NCBI GenBank assembly: GCA_022843805.1
Contig: JALHMY010000021.1
Location: 44,407-108,406 of the forward strand
From: Fuerstiella sp.
GTDB taxonomy: Bacteria > Planctomycetota > Planctomycetia > Planctomycetales > Planctomycetaceae
DNA: 64,000 bases
Direction of reading: 5' to 3'
The translations under genes were made by a program, and so were the position numbers. Shown piece by piece: positions 54,376-63,925 of the stretch (positions are counted from its first letter, which is position 1; every line of letters starts with the position of its first letter). The notes beneath the pieces are model-generated. The model searched no databases and was not told the DNA's origin. It worked only from the letters and a program-made list of their open reading frames with translations.

Positions 54376-56157
54376 TCAGTAGTTCCAGTTGACCCCGACG
54401 CTCAGAGTATTCTGATAGAATGATCGTCGATCGGCCTGCACAGTTGGGAAGATGCCAGTAATTGGGCGAGTATCCCAGACGACCGACTGATTGGGATCAG
54501 CAACTTTTCCGATGTAGAGGAATGACCAGCCGAGGTTCAGTTTTGCGTCGTCGAGCTGCCACATGTTCTTCAGCACGGGCACGCGGCTGAAGATCGGAAT
54601 CTCCGCATTCAGTCCCTGTTCGAACAACGGCGACAGGTGAGTACTGTTGGAAGCATCTGTGAATGCGTTCTGAGAAGGACCGTTGGTTGTATCGGTATCG
54701 AACATTTCGATGAAGATATTGGCACCGGTGATGGGGTCCGGAACAACTTCCTGGCCCATAAAGTTACCAATATTGTCACCGCTGATCTTGAGGCTTTCAT
54801 GGTTCAGCATGGCAGCCACTCGTGTCGAGCCGGTGATCACAATACCCTTCTTGTCGCCGATCGTGTAATGCAAGCCCGTTTCCGCACCACCGAGGTTACT
54901 GACAACGTTGCTGTCGAGGAAGGATCGGACCATCAGGGTGTCAGAGAAACCGGCGATGGGTACAAAGGTTGTGTCTCCATCTTCTTCAATATTGTCAGGG
55001 CGGAAGTCGCCGTTCTGGTCAACACCGTCCTGAACCGGGAAGATCTTGGCATTGACAAAGGCATCCGCATCCCCGTCACCGTAGGACAACAGTGACGACA
55101 CACCTCGAAATCCGAACGATTCATCAATCTGGTAGAAGCGACCCCCGAGGATAGGCCGAATCTTCAATCCATTCTTTTCGTAGATCGGAGCGAACGCAGC
55201 AGCAGCACCGGCACTCATTGTTTCAAGGCTGTGGTTCAGGATGAAGTCCATGTCGTAAGGAACAGTGAACCCGCTGGCCAGAATAAACGGGTCAGATCCG
55301 TTGGTTACCGGCAGGCCGTAGAGGTTGTGCAGTGTGCGGTCGAGGATATCAAACGTATTCCCAAGCGTCAGGAATGTTCGCGTACCGACGGTGTCAAAGT
55401 TGGCAGCCTGTCCTGGTCCGAGAATCTGCTGTTCAACAATCTCTCGGTCCGTATGTCCGGAAAGGTTGAACGGAGCACCGTCATCGCGGCCACCGTTTCG
55501 GCGGAGTCGCAGAACATCGGCGGTGCCCAGAAGGGTTGATTCAAAGTCTTTACGGGCATCAAAGGTGGCAGTGTTGTCCGCCAGCCAGCTACCGCTCAGC
55601 AACAGACCGGAACCATCCACATTCCAGAATCCCCCGTTCATCCTGATACCATTATTACCCAGTTCAGGGATGAGACTTGCCCGGGCGGCGTCAAAGTTCT
55701 TATAGAACGTTTCGCCGGAACCCACACCCAGCAGTCCATCGCTGTTTGGGTCCTGAAGCTGAGTATAAGTCTGAACTCCGTCCGCTCCGACGATTCCGTC
55801 CAGCTGACGGGTTTTTGAGCGAACGTAGTCCACACCGAAGTACCAGCTTCGCGGCTGGTTAAACGGACCGAAGCCGTCGGTCGCGTTCCGGAACCATGTT
55901 CCGTCATCGTTGAAATGCTGTTCCAGCATATGATCGTAGTGCGAGATCATCGGGTGTGGCTGATAGGTTGGCGGATAGCCGCCCGGCGGCATCTGGCCGT
56001 ATGGCGAGCCGGGTGCCGGTCCCTGTCCTGGCGAACCGTTATAATAGACCGGCCCGGGAGAAGGATAAGGTGAGCCATATTGGGCCTCCGCCGAAAGCCC
56101 GCGCAACAGCATCACCACAACAGGCACAAGAGTAGTCAGAGAGTGCCGAATCCTCAT
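54376..56157 (-). CDS. Planctomycete outer-membrane beta-barrel-like protein
   Basis: A 593-aa exported protein. The signal peptide (LVPVVVMLLRGLSAEA) is followed by a Gly/Pro/Tyr-rich low-complexity segment (residues 26-72). After that come amphipathic beta strands to a C-terminus SVGVNWNY, which fits a barrel end. WYFGVDYVRS, SGSWLADN and LGWSFLYIGKV resemble the BBP7-type barrel proteins that are frequent in planctomycetes. A porin or surface role is likely but not shown. Monocistronic, with no clear terminator. Confidence 0.7.
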   Translation of the reverse strand: MRIRHSLTTLVPVVVMLLRGLSAEAQYGSPYPSPGPVYYNGSPGQGPAPGSPYGQMPPGGYPPTYQPHPMISHYDHMLEQHFNDDGTWFRNATDGFGPFNQPRSWYFGVDYVRSKTRQLDGIVGADGVQTYTQLQDPNSDGLLGVGSGETFYKNFDAARASLIPELGNNGIRMNGGFWNVDGSGLLLSGSWLADNTATFDARKDFESTLLGTADVLRLRRNGGRDDGAPFNLSGHTDREIVEQQILGPGQAANFDTVGTRTFLTLGNTFDILDRTLHNLYGLPVTNGSDPFILASGFTVPYDMDFILNHSLETMSAGAAAAFAPIYEKNGLKIRPILGGRFYQIDESFGFRGVSSLLSYGDGDADAFVNAKIFPVQDGVDQNGDFRPDNIEEDGDTTFVPIAGFSDTLMVRSFLDSNVVSNLGGAETGLHYTIGDKKGIVITGSTRVAAMLNHESLKISGDNIGNFMGQEVVPDPITGANIFIEMFDTDTTNGPSQNAFTDASNSTHLSPLFEQGLNAEIPIFSRVPVLKNMWQLDDAKLNLGWSFLYIGKVADPNQSVVWDTRPITGIFPTVQADRRSFYQNTLSVGVNWNY

Positions 56158-56515
56158 TGATCCATCCTTCAGAAGCCGCAGTTACCATCCGACTCACGTC
56201 AGAGGCTTTCCACGTCCGAATGCGTAAGCGGATCTGGCGAAACATAACGACAGACTCCGCGCATCATGACGGTCTTGTCGGTAGTATCGGTCAGGCAATT
56301 TGTGAATCTGTAACGATTGTTCCGTGCATAGTGATTTTTGCGGCCGAGTGGCATGTAAAGAGGGGACTGGAGGTTCGTTATGGTCCTCAAACGCGGAAAT
56401 TGCAGACATTCTGCACGGCAGAATCCGCCGATAGTCGATGCAGTTGCATGGTTCTGTGATCCGTCAATCCGTCTGCACTTCGCAAAACGTTCACAATTAT
56501 GGGCACAATACCGGG

Positions 56516-56750
56516 TAAGGCGAGCGGCAGATGGGAGGACGAAGCCCCTGCTGAGCCGAACATGGGAGGGCGAAGCTCCCGCTGAGCCGAACATGGGAGG
56601 GCGAAGCTCCCGCTGAGCCGAACATGGGAGGGCGAAGCTCCTGCTGAGCCGAGAAAAGCTCGGCAGGAGCCTCGCCCTCCCGGTAAAGCCGAGAAAAGCT
56701 CGGCAGCAGCCTCGCCCTCCCGGTAAAAACGATTTTGCCGCTCGATTAAC
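56516..56750. mobile_element. MITE-like element 1, AGGCGAGCGGCA family
   Basis: Left end AGGCGAGCGGCA (56518-56529) and right end TGCCGCTCG (56736-56744) are inverted repeats. Inside are four direct copies of a 31-bp unit beginning GGGAGG (56533, 56564, 56595, 56626) with GAAGCTCC. Two inverted copies (GCTCGGCAGG or GCTCGGCAGC followed by AGCCTCGCCCTCCC) then start at 56658 and 56698, so the transcript would fold into a long hairpin. There is no coding gene inside. It lies between the barrel gene and argF; the rest of 56158-57037 shows no gene. Confidence 0.8.
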
Positions 56751-57037
56751 GACTTCCGGGAGCGAAGATCTGTATCAGCCGCGAATTTCGTTGGTCTCCG
56801 TGTATTCCACCACAATTTTTGACTCCGGGCTTACTCTCATGTGTCAAACCTGAGACAATTTCTCCTTCGAAATTTTGACCGGCTGAGGCGTTCTGCACTG
56901 TGACTCCTCAGTCGTTTTCCTTTTGAGGTCTGCCTGACAAAGATTCAGGATGTTTGCCGAATTTTTTGGAACAGGCTCCATCGTCTTACTTCAATTTTCA
57001 GCGGGTCCGTCGTCGCAGACCTGCCGGGTTCCTGAAC

Positions 57038-57952
57038 ATGAAACACCTGATTTCGCTCTTCGATCTGAATCCTTCTGAGCTGGTGGAGATCCTGGATCGC
57101 GCTGCAGCGCTGAAGAAGTTGTTTCAGCAGGGTGAACGACCTCAGCTGCTGCCTGGCCGTGTGCTTGCCCAGTTGTTCGAAAAGCCTTCCCTGAGAACTC
57201 GCAACAGTTTCGAAGCCGCTATTGTGAATCTGGGCGGTTCCGGAATCTTTATGACAACCGCCGAAGCAGGCCTGAATGGCCGTGAATCGCTGTCCGATGT
57301 GGCCCGTGTTCTGAGTTCCTTCAGTGACCTGATCACCATGCGAACATTCTCGCATTCACTGATCTCAGAGTTCGCAAAGTACTCGCAATGTCCGGTGATC
57401 AATGGACTGTCAGACGAACGGCACCCGTGTCAGGCGATGACGGACCTGCTGACGATCCGTGAAACTCTGGGATGCCTGAAAGACCAGCATCTGGTATTTG
57501 TCGGCGACGGCAACAACGTAGCCATGTCACTGGCCATCGCATCGGCAATGACGGGCATGAAGATGACGCTGGCGGTCCCCAAAGGCTATGAGTTCAGCCC
57601 TCAGTTTGTCAGCCTGCTGTCAAATGCGTATCCGGACCATCAGACGGCCATTATGCACGACCCGGGAAAAGCGGTGAGTTCCGCGACGGTTGTTTACACG
57701 GATGTCTGGGCCAGTATGGGGCAGGAAGACGACGCCGAGCGTCGCAAAAAAGCGTTTGCAGAGTTTCAGGTCAACGATCGACTGATGAAGCGAGCTCCCG
57801 CCGAGGCGCTGTTTATGCACGATTTGCCAGCCAAACGAGGTCTGGAAGTGACAGACGACGTAATTGACGGCAGCCAGAGCGTTGTGTTTCAGCAGGCCGA
57901 GAATCGTATGCATCTGGCTCGCGGACTGTTTGCCTGGCTGCTTGGCAAGTAA
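57038..57952 (+). CDS. argF: Ornithine carbamoyltransferase
   Basis: 304 aa from ATG 57038 ([10 protein letters not shown]), the usual length; the frame opens at 56954 but the extra residues are Arg-rich and atypical. It transfers the carbamoyl group from carbamoyl phosphate to ornithine to form citrulline in arginine synthesis. The carbamoyl-phosphate motif is SLRTRNSFE and [10 protein letters not shown] is present. The ornithine loop is SMGQEDD, and the C-terminal HCLP motif reads MHDLPAKRG, so its Cys is replaced by Asp. rph follows after 79 bases. Confidence 0.9.
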   Translation: MKHLISLFDLNPSELVEILDRAAALKKLFQQGERPQLLPGRVLAQLFEKPSLRTRNSFEAAIVNLGGSGIFMTTAEAGLNGRESLSDVARVLSSFSDLITMRTFSHSLISEFAKYSQCPVINGLSDERHPCQAMTDLLTIRETLGCLKDQHLVFVGDGNNVAMSLAIASAMTGMKMTLAVPKGYEFSPQFVSLLSNAYPDHQTAIMHDPGKAVSSATVVYTDVWASMGQEDDAERRKKAFAEFQVNDRLMKRAPAEALFMHDLPAKRGLEVTDDVIDGSQSVVFQQAENRMHLARGLFAWLLGK

Positions 57953-58031
57953 TAATTTGGTAAGCTATCTGCACTTCAGGCCATTGTTCAGCCAGTGTTT
58001 CCGCGTCCGATTCGAAAGTTCAGTACTTATT

Positions 58032-58751
58032 ATGCAGCGACACGACGGACGATCTGATAATCAGCTGCGGCCCATCCAGGTGCAATTAGGCTACACGACA
58101 AGTGCTGCGGGAAGTGTTCTGATCCGGTGTGGGGAAACGCTCGTTCTGTGCACCGCCAGTCTTGAAATCGGCGTTCCTCCATGGCGAAAGCCAAAGTCAG
58201 AATCAGATCCGATTCTGGGCTGGGTCACAGCCGAATACAGCATGTTGCCGGGCAGCACAAAACCTCGCAAACAGCGAGATCGGGCGAAAGTGGACGGCCG
58301 AACAACGGAAATTCAGCGACTGATCGGCCGAAGCCTTCGTGCAGTCGTCGACTTCAAGGCCCTGGGAGCTCACACCATCACCGTGGACTGTGACGTTCTT
58401 CAGGCCGATGGAGGCACTCGCACGACGAGTATCACCGGCGGGTTCATCGCACTGTGCCAGGCGATTCGGCAGATTCAAACATCCGCACCCATTTTGAAAG
58501 ACAGCGTGGCCGCCGTCAGCGTGGGTGTTGTGAATGGTCGTCCTGTTCTGGACCTCGACTATGTGGAGGACAGCAGTGCCGAGGTCGACATGAATATTGT
58601 GATGACAGGTTCCGGGAAATTCATTGAAGTGCAGGGCACTGCTGAAGGGGAACCTTTTGAACAGTCAATGCTGAACTCGCTGCTGGATCTGGGACGCCAT
58701 GGAATTCAGCAACTGACTCGAGTTCAGCTGGGCGAAAGCCGCGAAGTCTGA
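58032..58751 (+). CDS. rph: Ribonuclease PH
   Basis: 239 aa from ATG 58032 ([15 protein letters not shown]), full length; the open frame to 57864 overlaps argF. It trims tRNA 3' ends phosphorolytically. RNase PH landmarks are [66 protein letters not shown] and [17 protein letters not shown], including the phosphate- and Mg-binding residues. Probably co-transcribed with argF. Confidence 0.96.
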   Translation: MQRHDGRSDNQLRPIQVQLGYTTSAAGSVLIRCGETLVLCTASLEIGVPPWRKPKSESDPILGWVTAEYSMLPGSTKPRKQRDRAKVDGRTTEIQRLIGRSLRAVVDFKALGAHTITVDCDVLQADGGTRTTSITGGFIALCQAIRQIQTSAPILKDSVAAVSVGVVNGRPVLDLDYVEDSSAEVDMNIVMTGSGKFIEVQGTAEGEPFEQSMLNSLLDLGRHGIQQLTRVQLGESREV

Positions 58752-58768
58752 CGCGATCTCCTGCATTA

Positions 58769-59020
58769 AGGCGAGCGGCAGTTGAAAACATACCAATCAT
58801 CGCGGCAGATGGGAGGGCGAAGCTCCTGCTGAGCCAAAGATTGGGAGGGCGAAGCTCCTGCTGAGCCGAAGATTGGGAGGCCGAAGCTCCTGCTGAGCCG
58901 AAGATTGGGAGGCCGAAGCTCCTGCTGAGCCGAAGATTGGGAGGGCGAAGCTCCTGCTGAGCCGAGAAAAGCTCGGCAGGAGCCTCGCCCTCCCGGTAAA
59001 TACAATCTTGCCGCTCGCCT
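58769..59020. mobile_element. MITE-like element 2, AGGCGAGCGGCA family
   Basis: AGGCGAGCGGCA at 58769-58780 and TGCCGCTCGCCT at 59009-59020 are perfect 12-bp inverted ends, with TTA and AAA outside. Five direct 32-bp-period copies beginning GGGAGG (58811, 58843, 58875, 58907, 58939) are followed by an inverted copy at 58971-58994. The unit differs in length from element 1 (32 versus 31 bp). It lies between rph and the POT gene, and no gene is inside. Confidence 0.85.
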
Positions 59021-59283
59021 AAAGACGGGGAGGTGTCAGCCAATGCTGCCGAACGAGGCATCCAGAGCCTGAACGTCGCCAAATCACCTGCGAACGCCCT
59101 GAAAAAAGTGGCGATGTGGCGTGAAGAGCCACCGAGTGCAGTTGTCCTGCGTTTGGGGGACAAGCTAAGCTGCGGGCGAAAGTGCTGCCGGACCGGGAAT
59201 TCCAGAGCGACAGCATGCGGCGAACTACAGGCGAGCTCGGCCCTCTACCTCGCAGGAACGTGTACCAGAAAGGTGAGACCAGG

Positions 59284-61368
59284 ATGACCGGTGAGAATCA
59301 GTCTCCGAATGATGCGAAGGCAAATGAAGACGCTCCTTATCGGGTGTCGACTGCGTCTGCATCTGTTGCCATTGAAGCACCCCCCGAATCTGCCACACTT
59401 TTCGGGCATCCAACGGGCCTCTTCAATCTGTTCTTTGCCGAAATGTGGGAGCGATTTTCCTACTACGGCATGCGGGCTCTGCTGGTCTTTTACATGACCA
59501 AGGACTTTCTGGGCTACAACGACAGTCGAGCCTATACAGTATACGGGGCCTACACGGCTCTGGTTTACATGACTCCGTTTATTGGCGGGATGCTGGCTGA
59601 CCGACTGCTTGGGCAGCGCGTGGCCGTCATTATCGGCGGGCTGCTGATGGCGATGGGCCATTTGATTATGGGCGTCAGAGACCCTCTGGCCTTTTATGTC
59701 GCGCTGACTCTGCTGATTATTGGAAACGGATTCTTTAAGCCAAACATTTCGACAATTGTCGGAACGCTGTATCCAAATGGCAGTCCTCTTCGTGACGGTG
59801 GTTTTACGATCTTTTACATGGGTGTCAACCTCGGTGCTGCCATGAGCCCGCTGTTATGCGGCTACATTGGAGAAAAATACGGCTGGCACTGGGGATTCGG
59901 GCTGGCCACAATCGGCATGATCATCGGGCTGGCGGTTTTCGTCATGCCCAACTTAATCACCCAGGCACTGATTGCCGCAGGGGCCACGGGCGCATTTGCG
60001 GCGCTGCTGGTGTATCGAGCCAATAATCTCTGGGCCATTCTTCTGAATATTTTTGTAGCGATCTGCCTGGCCGCCGCAGCGGGAATTTCCATCCTCGCAC
60101 TCGCTCGGGGCGGATTGTCTTCAAAGGCGGGGGCGGCCCGATCCGGCCCGGTCTCTGCAAAAGGGCTAATGACGGTGCTCGGTGGAATCGTTGTGGCAAT
60201 TCCCCTGATCACACTTTTTGTTTCCGGATTTTCTGTCATTACAAAAGGCAATGTCCCCGTCCAGCTGATTTCGGCCGAACGCATCACTCAGATCCGTGAA
60301 AGTGCCGGGCCGATGGGCGATATCGCTGCTGTCTTCATGGAGGAAATCAGCAAGCCGGCTGGTTTGATGCTGACGGTCACCGGCATTCTGGCGTTCGGCT
60401 ATCTGATTGCGAAAACCTTTGTGCTGGAACGGATTGCTCGTCAGCGAATGTTTGTTGTACTGACTCTGACGTTCTTTTCGATGCTGTTCTGGGCATTCTT
60501 TGAGCAGGCCGGCAGCAGCCTGAACAACTTTGCGGACCGCAATGTCGATCGAATCTCGGAAGAGAAGGTCATTGTGGAAGACCAGGTTGGGCAGGTCATT
60601 AACATCCAGCCCACTCAGGAACAACTGGGTTATACCAATGGAGATAAAGTCTTTACCCTGGATCAGCTGAACGCCCTCAGAGCGACAGATGAGAACAAGG
60701 AAAAAACCGCATTTGAAATTCCATGGACTGTTCACCAGGACAATGTTGGCATGGGTCTTGCGACTCGTGAGGAAGAGCTTGCGGCGAGTATGTTTCAGGC
60801 CATCAATGCGGTCTGCATTTTGATTTTTGGACTGATCTTTACGGCACTGTGGACATACCTCGGCACTCGGGGCCTTGAACCATCTACTCCTGTAAAATTC
60901 TCTCTGGGACTGATGCAGCTGGGGCTGGGGTTTGCGGCATTCTGGTACGGTTCCATTAACGCTGACTCCCGCGGCATGGTTGCTGTTTTCTGGCTCGTTC
61001 TGGGATATGTTCTGCATACCACCGGCGAACTCTGCCTGTCACCGGTTGGCCTTTCCATGATCACAAAACTCTCACCGAAGATTCTCGTCAGTACGGTGAT
61101 GGGCGCATGGTTTCTGGCGACGGCGTTCTCGCAGTATCTCGCCGCGATCATTTCGCAGTTTACGGGTGTTTCGCACGGTGGAGAAAACGAGTCCGCAATT
61201 CCAATTCCACTCGAAACCGTTCATGTTTATGGAGGTGTCTTCGGCAAAATTGCCATCGCAGCGATGGCATCGGGTGCAATTTGTCTGTTGCTGTCTCCAA
61301 TTCTTAAGGCATGGATGCATGCTGATCATCCGGAAGACAGTGGCGAGGAAATCCGTCCGGGGCACTGA
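59284..61368 (+). CDS. POT/PTR family (proton-dependent oligopeptide) transporter
   Basis: 694 aa from ATG 59284 with AAAGG about ten bases upstream. The POT hallmark ExxERFxYY is EMWERFSYYGMRALL near residue 55, and GGMLADRLLGQR follows. The N-terminus has a cytoplasmic acidic tail. An insertion of about 150 residues (roughly 400-540), containing charged VEDQVGQVINIQ and FTLDQLNALRAT, makes it longer than the typical 450-500 aa. It should import di- and tripeptides with protons, or another small substrate. Confidence 0.9.
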   Translation: MTGENQSPNDAKANEDAPYRVSTASASVAIEAPPESATLFGHPTGLFNLFFAEMWERFSYYGMRALLVFYMTKDFLGYNDSRAYTVYGAYTALVYMTPFIGGMLADRLLGQRVAVIIGGLLMAMGHLIMGVRDPLAFYVALTLLIIGNGFFKPNISTIVGTLYPNGSPLRDGGFTIFYMGVNLGAAMSPLLCGYIGEKYGWHWGFGLATIGMIIGLAVFVMPNLITQALIAAGATGAFAALLVYRANNLWAILLNIFVAICLAAAAGISILALARGGLSSKAGAARSGPVSAKGLMTVLGGIVVAIPLITLFVSGFSVITKGNVPVQLISAERITQIRESAGPMGDIAAVFMEEISKPAGLMLTVTGILAFGYLIAKTFVLERIARQRMFVVLTLTFFSMLFWAFFEQAGSSLNNFADRNVDRISEEKVIVEDQVGQVINIQPTQEQLGYTNGDKVFTLDQLNALRATDENKEKTAFEIPWTVHQDNVGMGLATREEELAASMFQAINAVCILIFGLIFTALWTYLGTRGLEPSTPVKFSLGLMQLGLGFAAFWYGSINADSRGMVAVFWLVLGYVLHTTGELCLSPVGLSMITKLSPKILVSTVMGAWFLATAFSQYLAAIISQFTGVSHGGENESAIPIPLETVHVYGGVFGKIAIAAMASGAICLLLSPILKAWMHADHPEDSGEEIRPGH

Positions 61369-61646
61369 TTCAAGCCGGCAGTCTGAGTAAAATCCCTGAG
61401 TGATCTGACTTCCGACAGTCCTGGAAATGATACGATCGGCCGTTACCGACCTTACCCAAACTTCGTTCTGGCGGATTATCGAGTGCCTGTCTATACTGTC
61501 TGATCTACGCCCGTATCTGTTGTTCAGGCAGTCCGTTCGTATTTTTCGTCTGAAGTGACTGGTTCCGCATCAGTCGAACAGTCTTGAAAACGGTCACCTG
61601 AAAAACGAGTTTTTGCCATCCGGCTCCCCCCTCCACAGGTGCTGTC

Positions 61647-62417
61647 ATGCAAATCATCCCCGTGATTGACGTAATGAATGGCGTTGCCGTACATGCCATC
61701 GGGGGACATCGTGACTATTATCGCCCGGTTCAGAGTACTGTTTCTGAAAGCAGCGATCCGGTACGCATTCTGTCCGTACTGAAGCGCCGCTATAAGGTCG
61801 AACAGTGTTACGTGGCCGATATCAATGGTCTGCAGCGCCGTGAGGCGGGCCGATGTCAGCTCGCGGAACTTTCCCGAGTCGGTGTTTCACTGATGGTTGA
61901 TGTGGGCGTTCGCGAACTGGCGGACGTTGAATCGCTCGTGGAACTGGATGTCGATCATGTGATTCTTGGTTCAGAAACCGTACCCGGATTGGATGTTCTG
62001 AAAGCACTGGTCGAACGCTACGGCAGTGATCAGCTGATTTTTAGTGTGGATGTGCGAGAAGGTCGGCTGATTACGGCAAATGCCGAATGGCAAAACACGC
62101 CTCCTCTGGATCTGGCGCTGGAAGTGGCAGAAGCAGGGATTACTCAATTCATTTTGCTGGACCTTTCATCAGTTGGTACAGGGCGAGGCGTTTCAACCGT
62201 GGGTTTGTGCCGTGATCTTCGGCGACGCCTTCCTGCGGCTCGACTGATTGCCGGCGGTGGCGTTCGTTCTGTCCAGCACCTGTCAGAGCTTGAACAGGCC
62301 GGAGCCGATGGTGCTCTGGTTGCCACCGCTCTGCATAATGGGACGCTGAAGGCCGAAGACTTGAGAAGATTCGCAGCAGGCCCTGTTGCTGCCGGGCCAG
62401 CCTCGTCCGGACACTGA
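61647..62417 (+). CDS. HisA-related TIM barrel (COG1411-like)
   Basis: A 256-aa protein from ATG 61647 with AGGTG about six bases upstream. It has the HisA catalytic Asp at position 8 (IIPVIDVMNG) and a second Asp in SVDVREG, and the phosphate loop IAGGGVRS near residue 210. It differs from bona fide HisA in GGHRDYYRPV and other positions, and the window contains no other his gene. Related HisA/HisF-like proteins occur in archaea and in organisms with tetrahydromethanopterin C1 genes, so a cofactor-related role is possible. Reaction unknown. The DUF455 gene follows after nine bases. Confidence 0.65.
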   Translation: MQIIPVIDVMNGVAVHAIGGHRDYYRPVQSTVSESSDPVRILSVLKRRYKVEQCYVADINGLQRREAGRCQLAELSRVGVSLMVDVGVRELADVESLVELDVDHVILGSETVPGLDVLKALVERYGSDQLIFSVDVREGRLITANAEWQNTPPLDLALEVAEAGITQFILLDLSSVGTGRGVSTVGLCRDLRRRLPAARLIAGGGVRSVQHLSELEQAGADGALVATALHNGTLKAEDLRRFAAGPVAAGPASSGH

Positions 62418-62426
62418 GAGACCTCC

Positions 62427-63248
62427 ATGGAACTGCGTGAGTTTGCCGAACGCGTTCTGATGTCGGATTCTCTGGAGATGAAGACGGCCCGGATCAGCGA
62501 ACCACTGACCGATAATGATGCGGGTCCTTCCAGCCGGATTGATGTTCCTGTTCGGCCTGCCTGCCTGCAGTTTGCCGCCCGCCGCACAGCTCCTGCGATG
62601 CCGAAAGCCTCTGCTCTGAAACTGGCTGTGAAACGGGCGGTGGCGCACCATATTATGGCGAACCATGAGCTTCAGGCTCTGGAAGTCATGGCCATGATCC
62701 TGCTGGCCTTCCCTGATGCACCAAAAGATTTTCGAATGGGGATGGCACATGTCATGTTTGACGAACAGCGTCACACACGAATGCATGTGCAGCGATGTCA
62801 GGAACTGGGCATCGAATTTGGAGATCTTCCGGTCAACTCGTGGATCTGGCAAAAAGCCCGGCAGTTTACCAGCGTACTGGAGTACTGTGCAGGGCTGCCA
62901 ATGGTCTTTGAAGGAGCCAATCTGGATCACACGATTGAGTTTGAGCTGTACTTTAAGGCGGCCGGAGATCGCCGCAGTGCGGCCATTATGCGTGCGATCC
63001 ACAAGGACGAAATTCGCCATGTGGAGTTTGGTCTCCGTTGGCTGCGACAAATGAAACCAGCTCATCTGAGTGACTGGGAAGCCTGGCAGACCAGCCTGCG
63101 ATGGCCAATCCGCCCGTCCAAAGCTCGCGGAGATCTGTTTCAGAGGGACGCCCGACTGCAGGCCGGACTGACTCCTGAGTTTGTCGATCGGCTGGCCGCG
63201 ATGGAACCGGGCGAGGATGACGAACTGATCCCGCGACCGACCGAGTGA
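62427..63248 (+). CDS. DUF455 ferritin-like protein
   Basis: A 273-aa protein of the DUF455 (MiaE-type ferritin-like) family. Probable diiron ligands are the Glu residues and His of NHELQALEV, FDEQRHTRMH, VFEGANLDH and HKDEIRHVEFG. NHELQALEVMAMILLAFPDA and FGDLPVNSWIW are family features. It would bind two metals, with oxidase or hydroxylase chemistry of unknown substrate. It starts nine bases after the HisA-like gene, so both are probably one operon. Confidence 0.82.
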   Translation: MELREFAERVLMSDSLEMKTARISEPLTDNDAGPSSRIDVPVRPACLQFAARRTAPAMPKASALKLAVKRAVAHHIMANHELQALEVMAMILLAFPDAPKDFRMGMAHVMFDEQRHTRMHVQRCQELGIEFGDLPVNSWIWQKARQFTSVLEYCAGLPMVFEGANLDHTIEFELYFKAAGDRRSAAIMRAIHKDEIRHVEFGLRWLRQMKPAHLSDWEAWQTSLRWPIRPSKARGDLFQRDARLQAGLTPEFVDRLAAMEPGEDDELIPRPTE

Positions 63249-63377
63249 ACTCAGCTGGGCTGAAGCCTGATCGACATCCGCACAGAGGCTTCCAGCCCGT
63301 TCACTGTTCGGTTCCGGCTGCGGCACCAGCCAACCGGGGATCGTGGCGAATGGAGTCTGTAATGCCGGAAGTGGTAT

Positions 63378-63781
63378 AGGGCAGAAAAATTTCAGGACAG
63401 AAAAATGAATCGCAGGGGAGTATCAGATGTGCGGTGAGTTATCAGGTAAAAACTCCGACGATGTAACGCCAGTTTGATCTTCCGTTTCTTCCCAATTTTT
63501 CTGCCCAATAATTTTTCTGCCAACTTTCATCCGCACGCTCAAACGGTGGAACATTGTCTTGCCATTGTTGCCAAACTCACTGGGTAGGTTCCACCGTGAA
63601 TGATGTACTCGCAGGCAAACTGACAGAGCGTTGGTGTGAATCATCCGCGATATCCGAGGTTCATTTTTAACCACAGAGAACACAGAGAAAACAGAGAAAA
63701 CGCAAGGATTTCTTAACAGAGCCCCAGGCGCACTTCGATTGGCGCTGAGCCGTTGTTACCCGCGTCCGGAAGAAGGATTCT
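63378..63781. repeat. Composite repeat, copy B (inverted, P-Q-R)
   Basis: In this orientation GGGCAGAAAAATTTCAGGAC (63379 on) to ATTTTTCTGCCAAC is module R of copy A reversed. A Q-type segment with TCACACCAACGCTCTG-type sequence (read reversed) follows around 63585-63715. The P module (read reversed as GAATCCTTCTTCCGG to GGGTAACAAC) lies at about 63727-63781. The order is the reverse complement of P-Q-R. No gene is supported after 63248. Confidence 0.75.
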
Positions 63782-63790
63782 GCCCCAGCC

Positions 63791-63811
63791 CCCACGAGTT
63801 CACCTCGTGGG
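63791..63811. repeat. 8-bp perfect hairpin CCCACGAG
   Basis: CCCACGAG (63791-63798), loop TTCAC, CTCGTGGG (63804-63811). There is no T-tract on either strand. Possibly another repeat family that continues beyond the window. Confidence 0.6.
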
Positions 63812-63904
63812 CTCGCAGGGCCTTTGCGCCAGCCCAAAGCCTGCGGAACGCCGACGGTCGAAGAAAGCCCCCCCCTGGCGCCTCATCGTACCACACATCT
63901 TTTT

Positions 63905-63925
63905 GACCGGCAAAAGTTGCCGGTC
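63905..63925. repeat. 9-bp perfect hairpin GACCGGCAA
   Basis: GACCGGCAA (63905-63913), loop AAG, TTGCCGGTC (63917-63925). The T-rich run lies before rather than after the stem, so it is not a typical terminator. No gene is seen in 63782-64000. Confidence 0.6.

Noticed and set aside
56533..58994. Direct 31-32 bp repeats considered as a CRISPR array
   Set aside because: The copies are contiguous with no unique spacers, carry inverted ends and a closing inverted copy, and there is no cas gene.
61647..62417. Bona fide HisA of histidine biosynthesis
   Set aside because: It lacks several HisA-specific residues and no other his gene is present in the window.
63905..63925. GACCGGCAA hairpin as a terminator
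   Set aside because: The T-tract is on the wrong side of the stem in both orientations.
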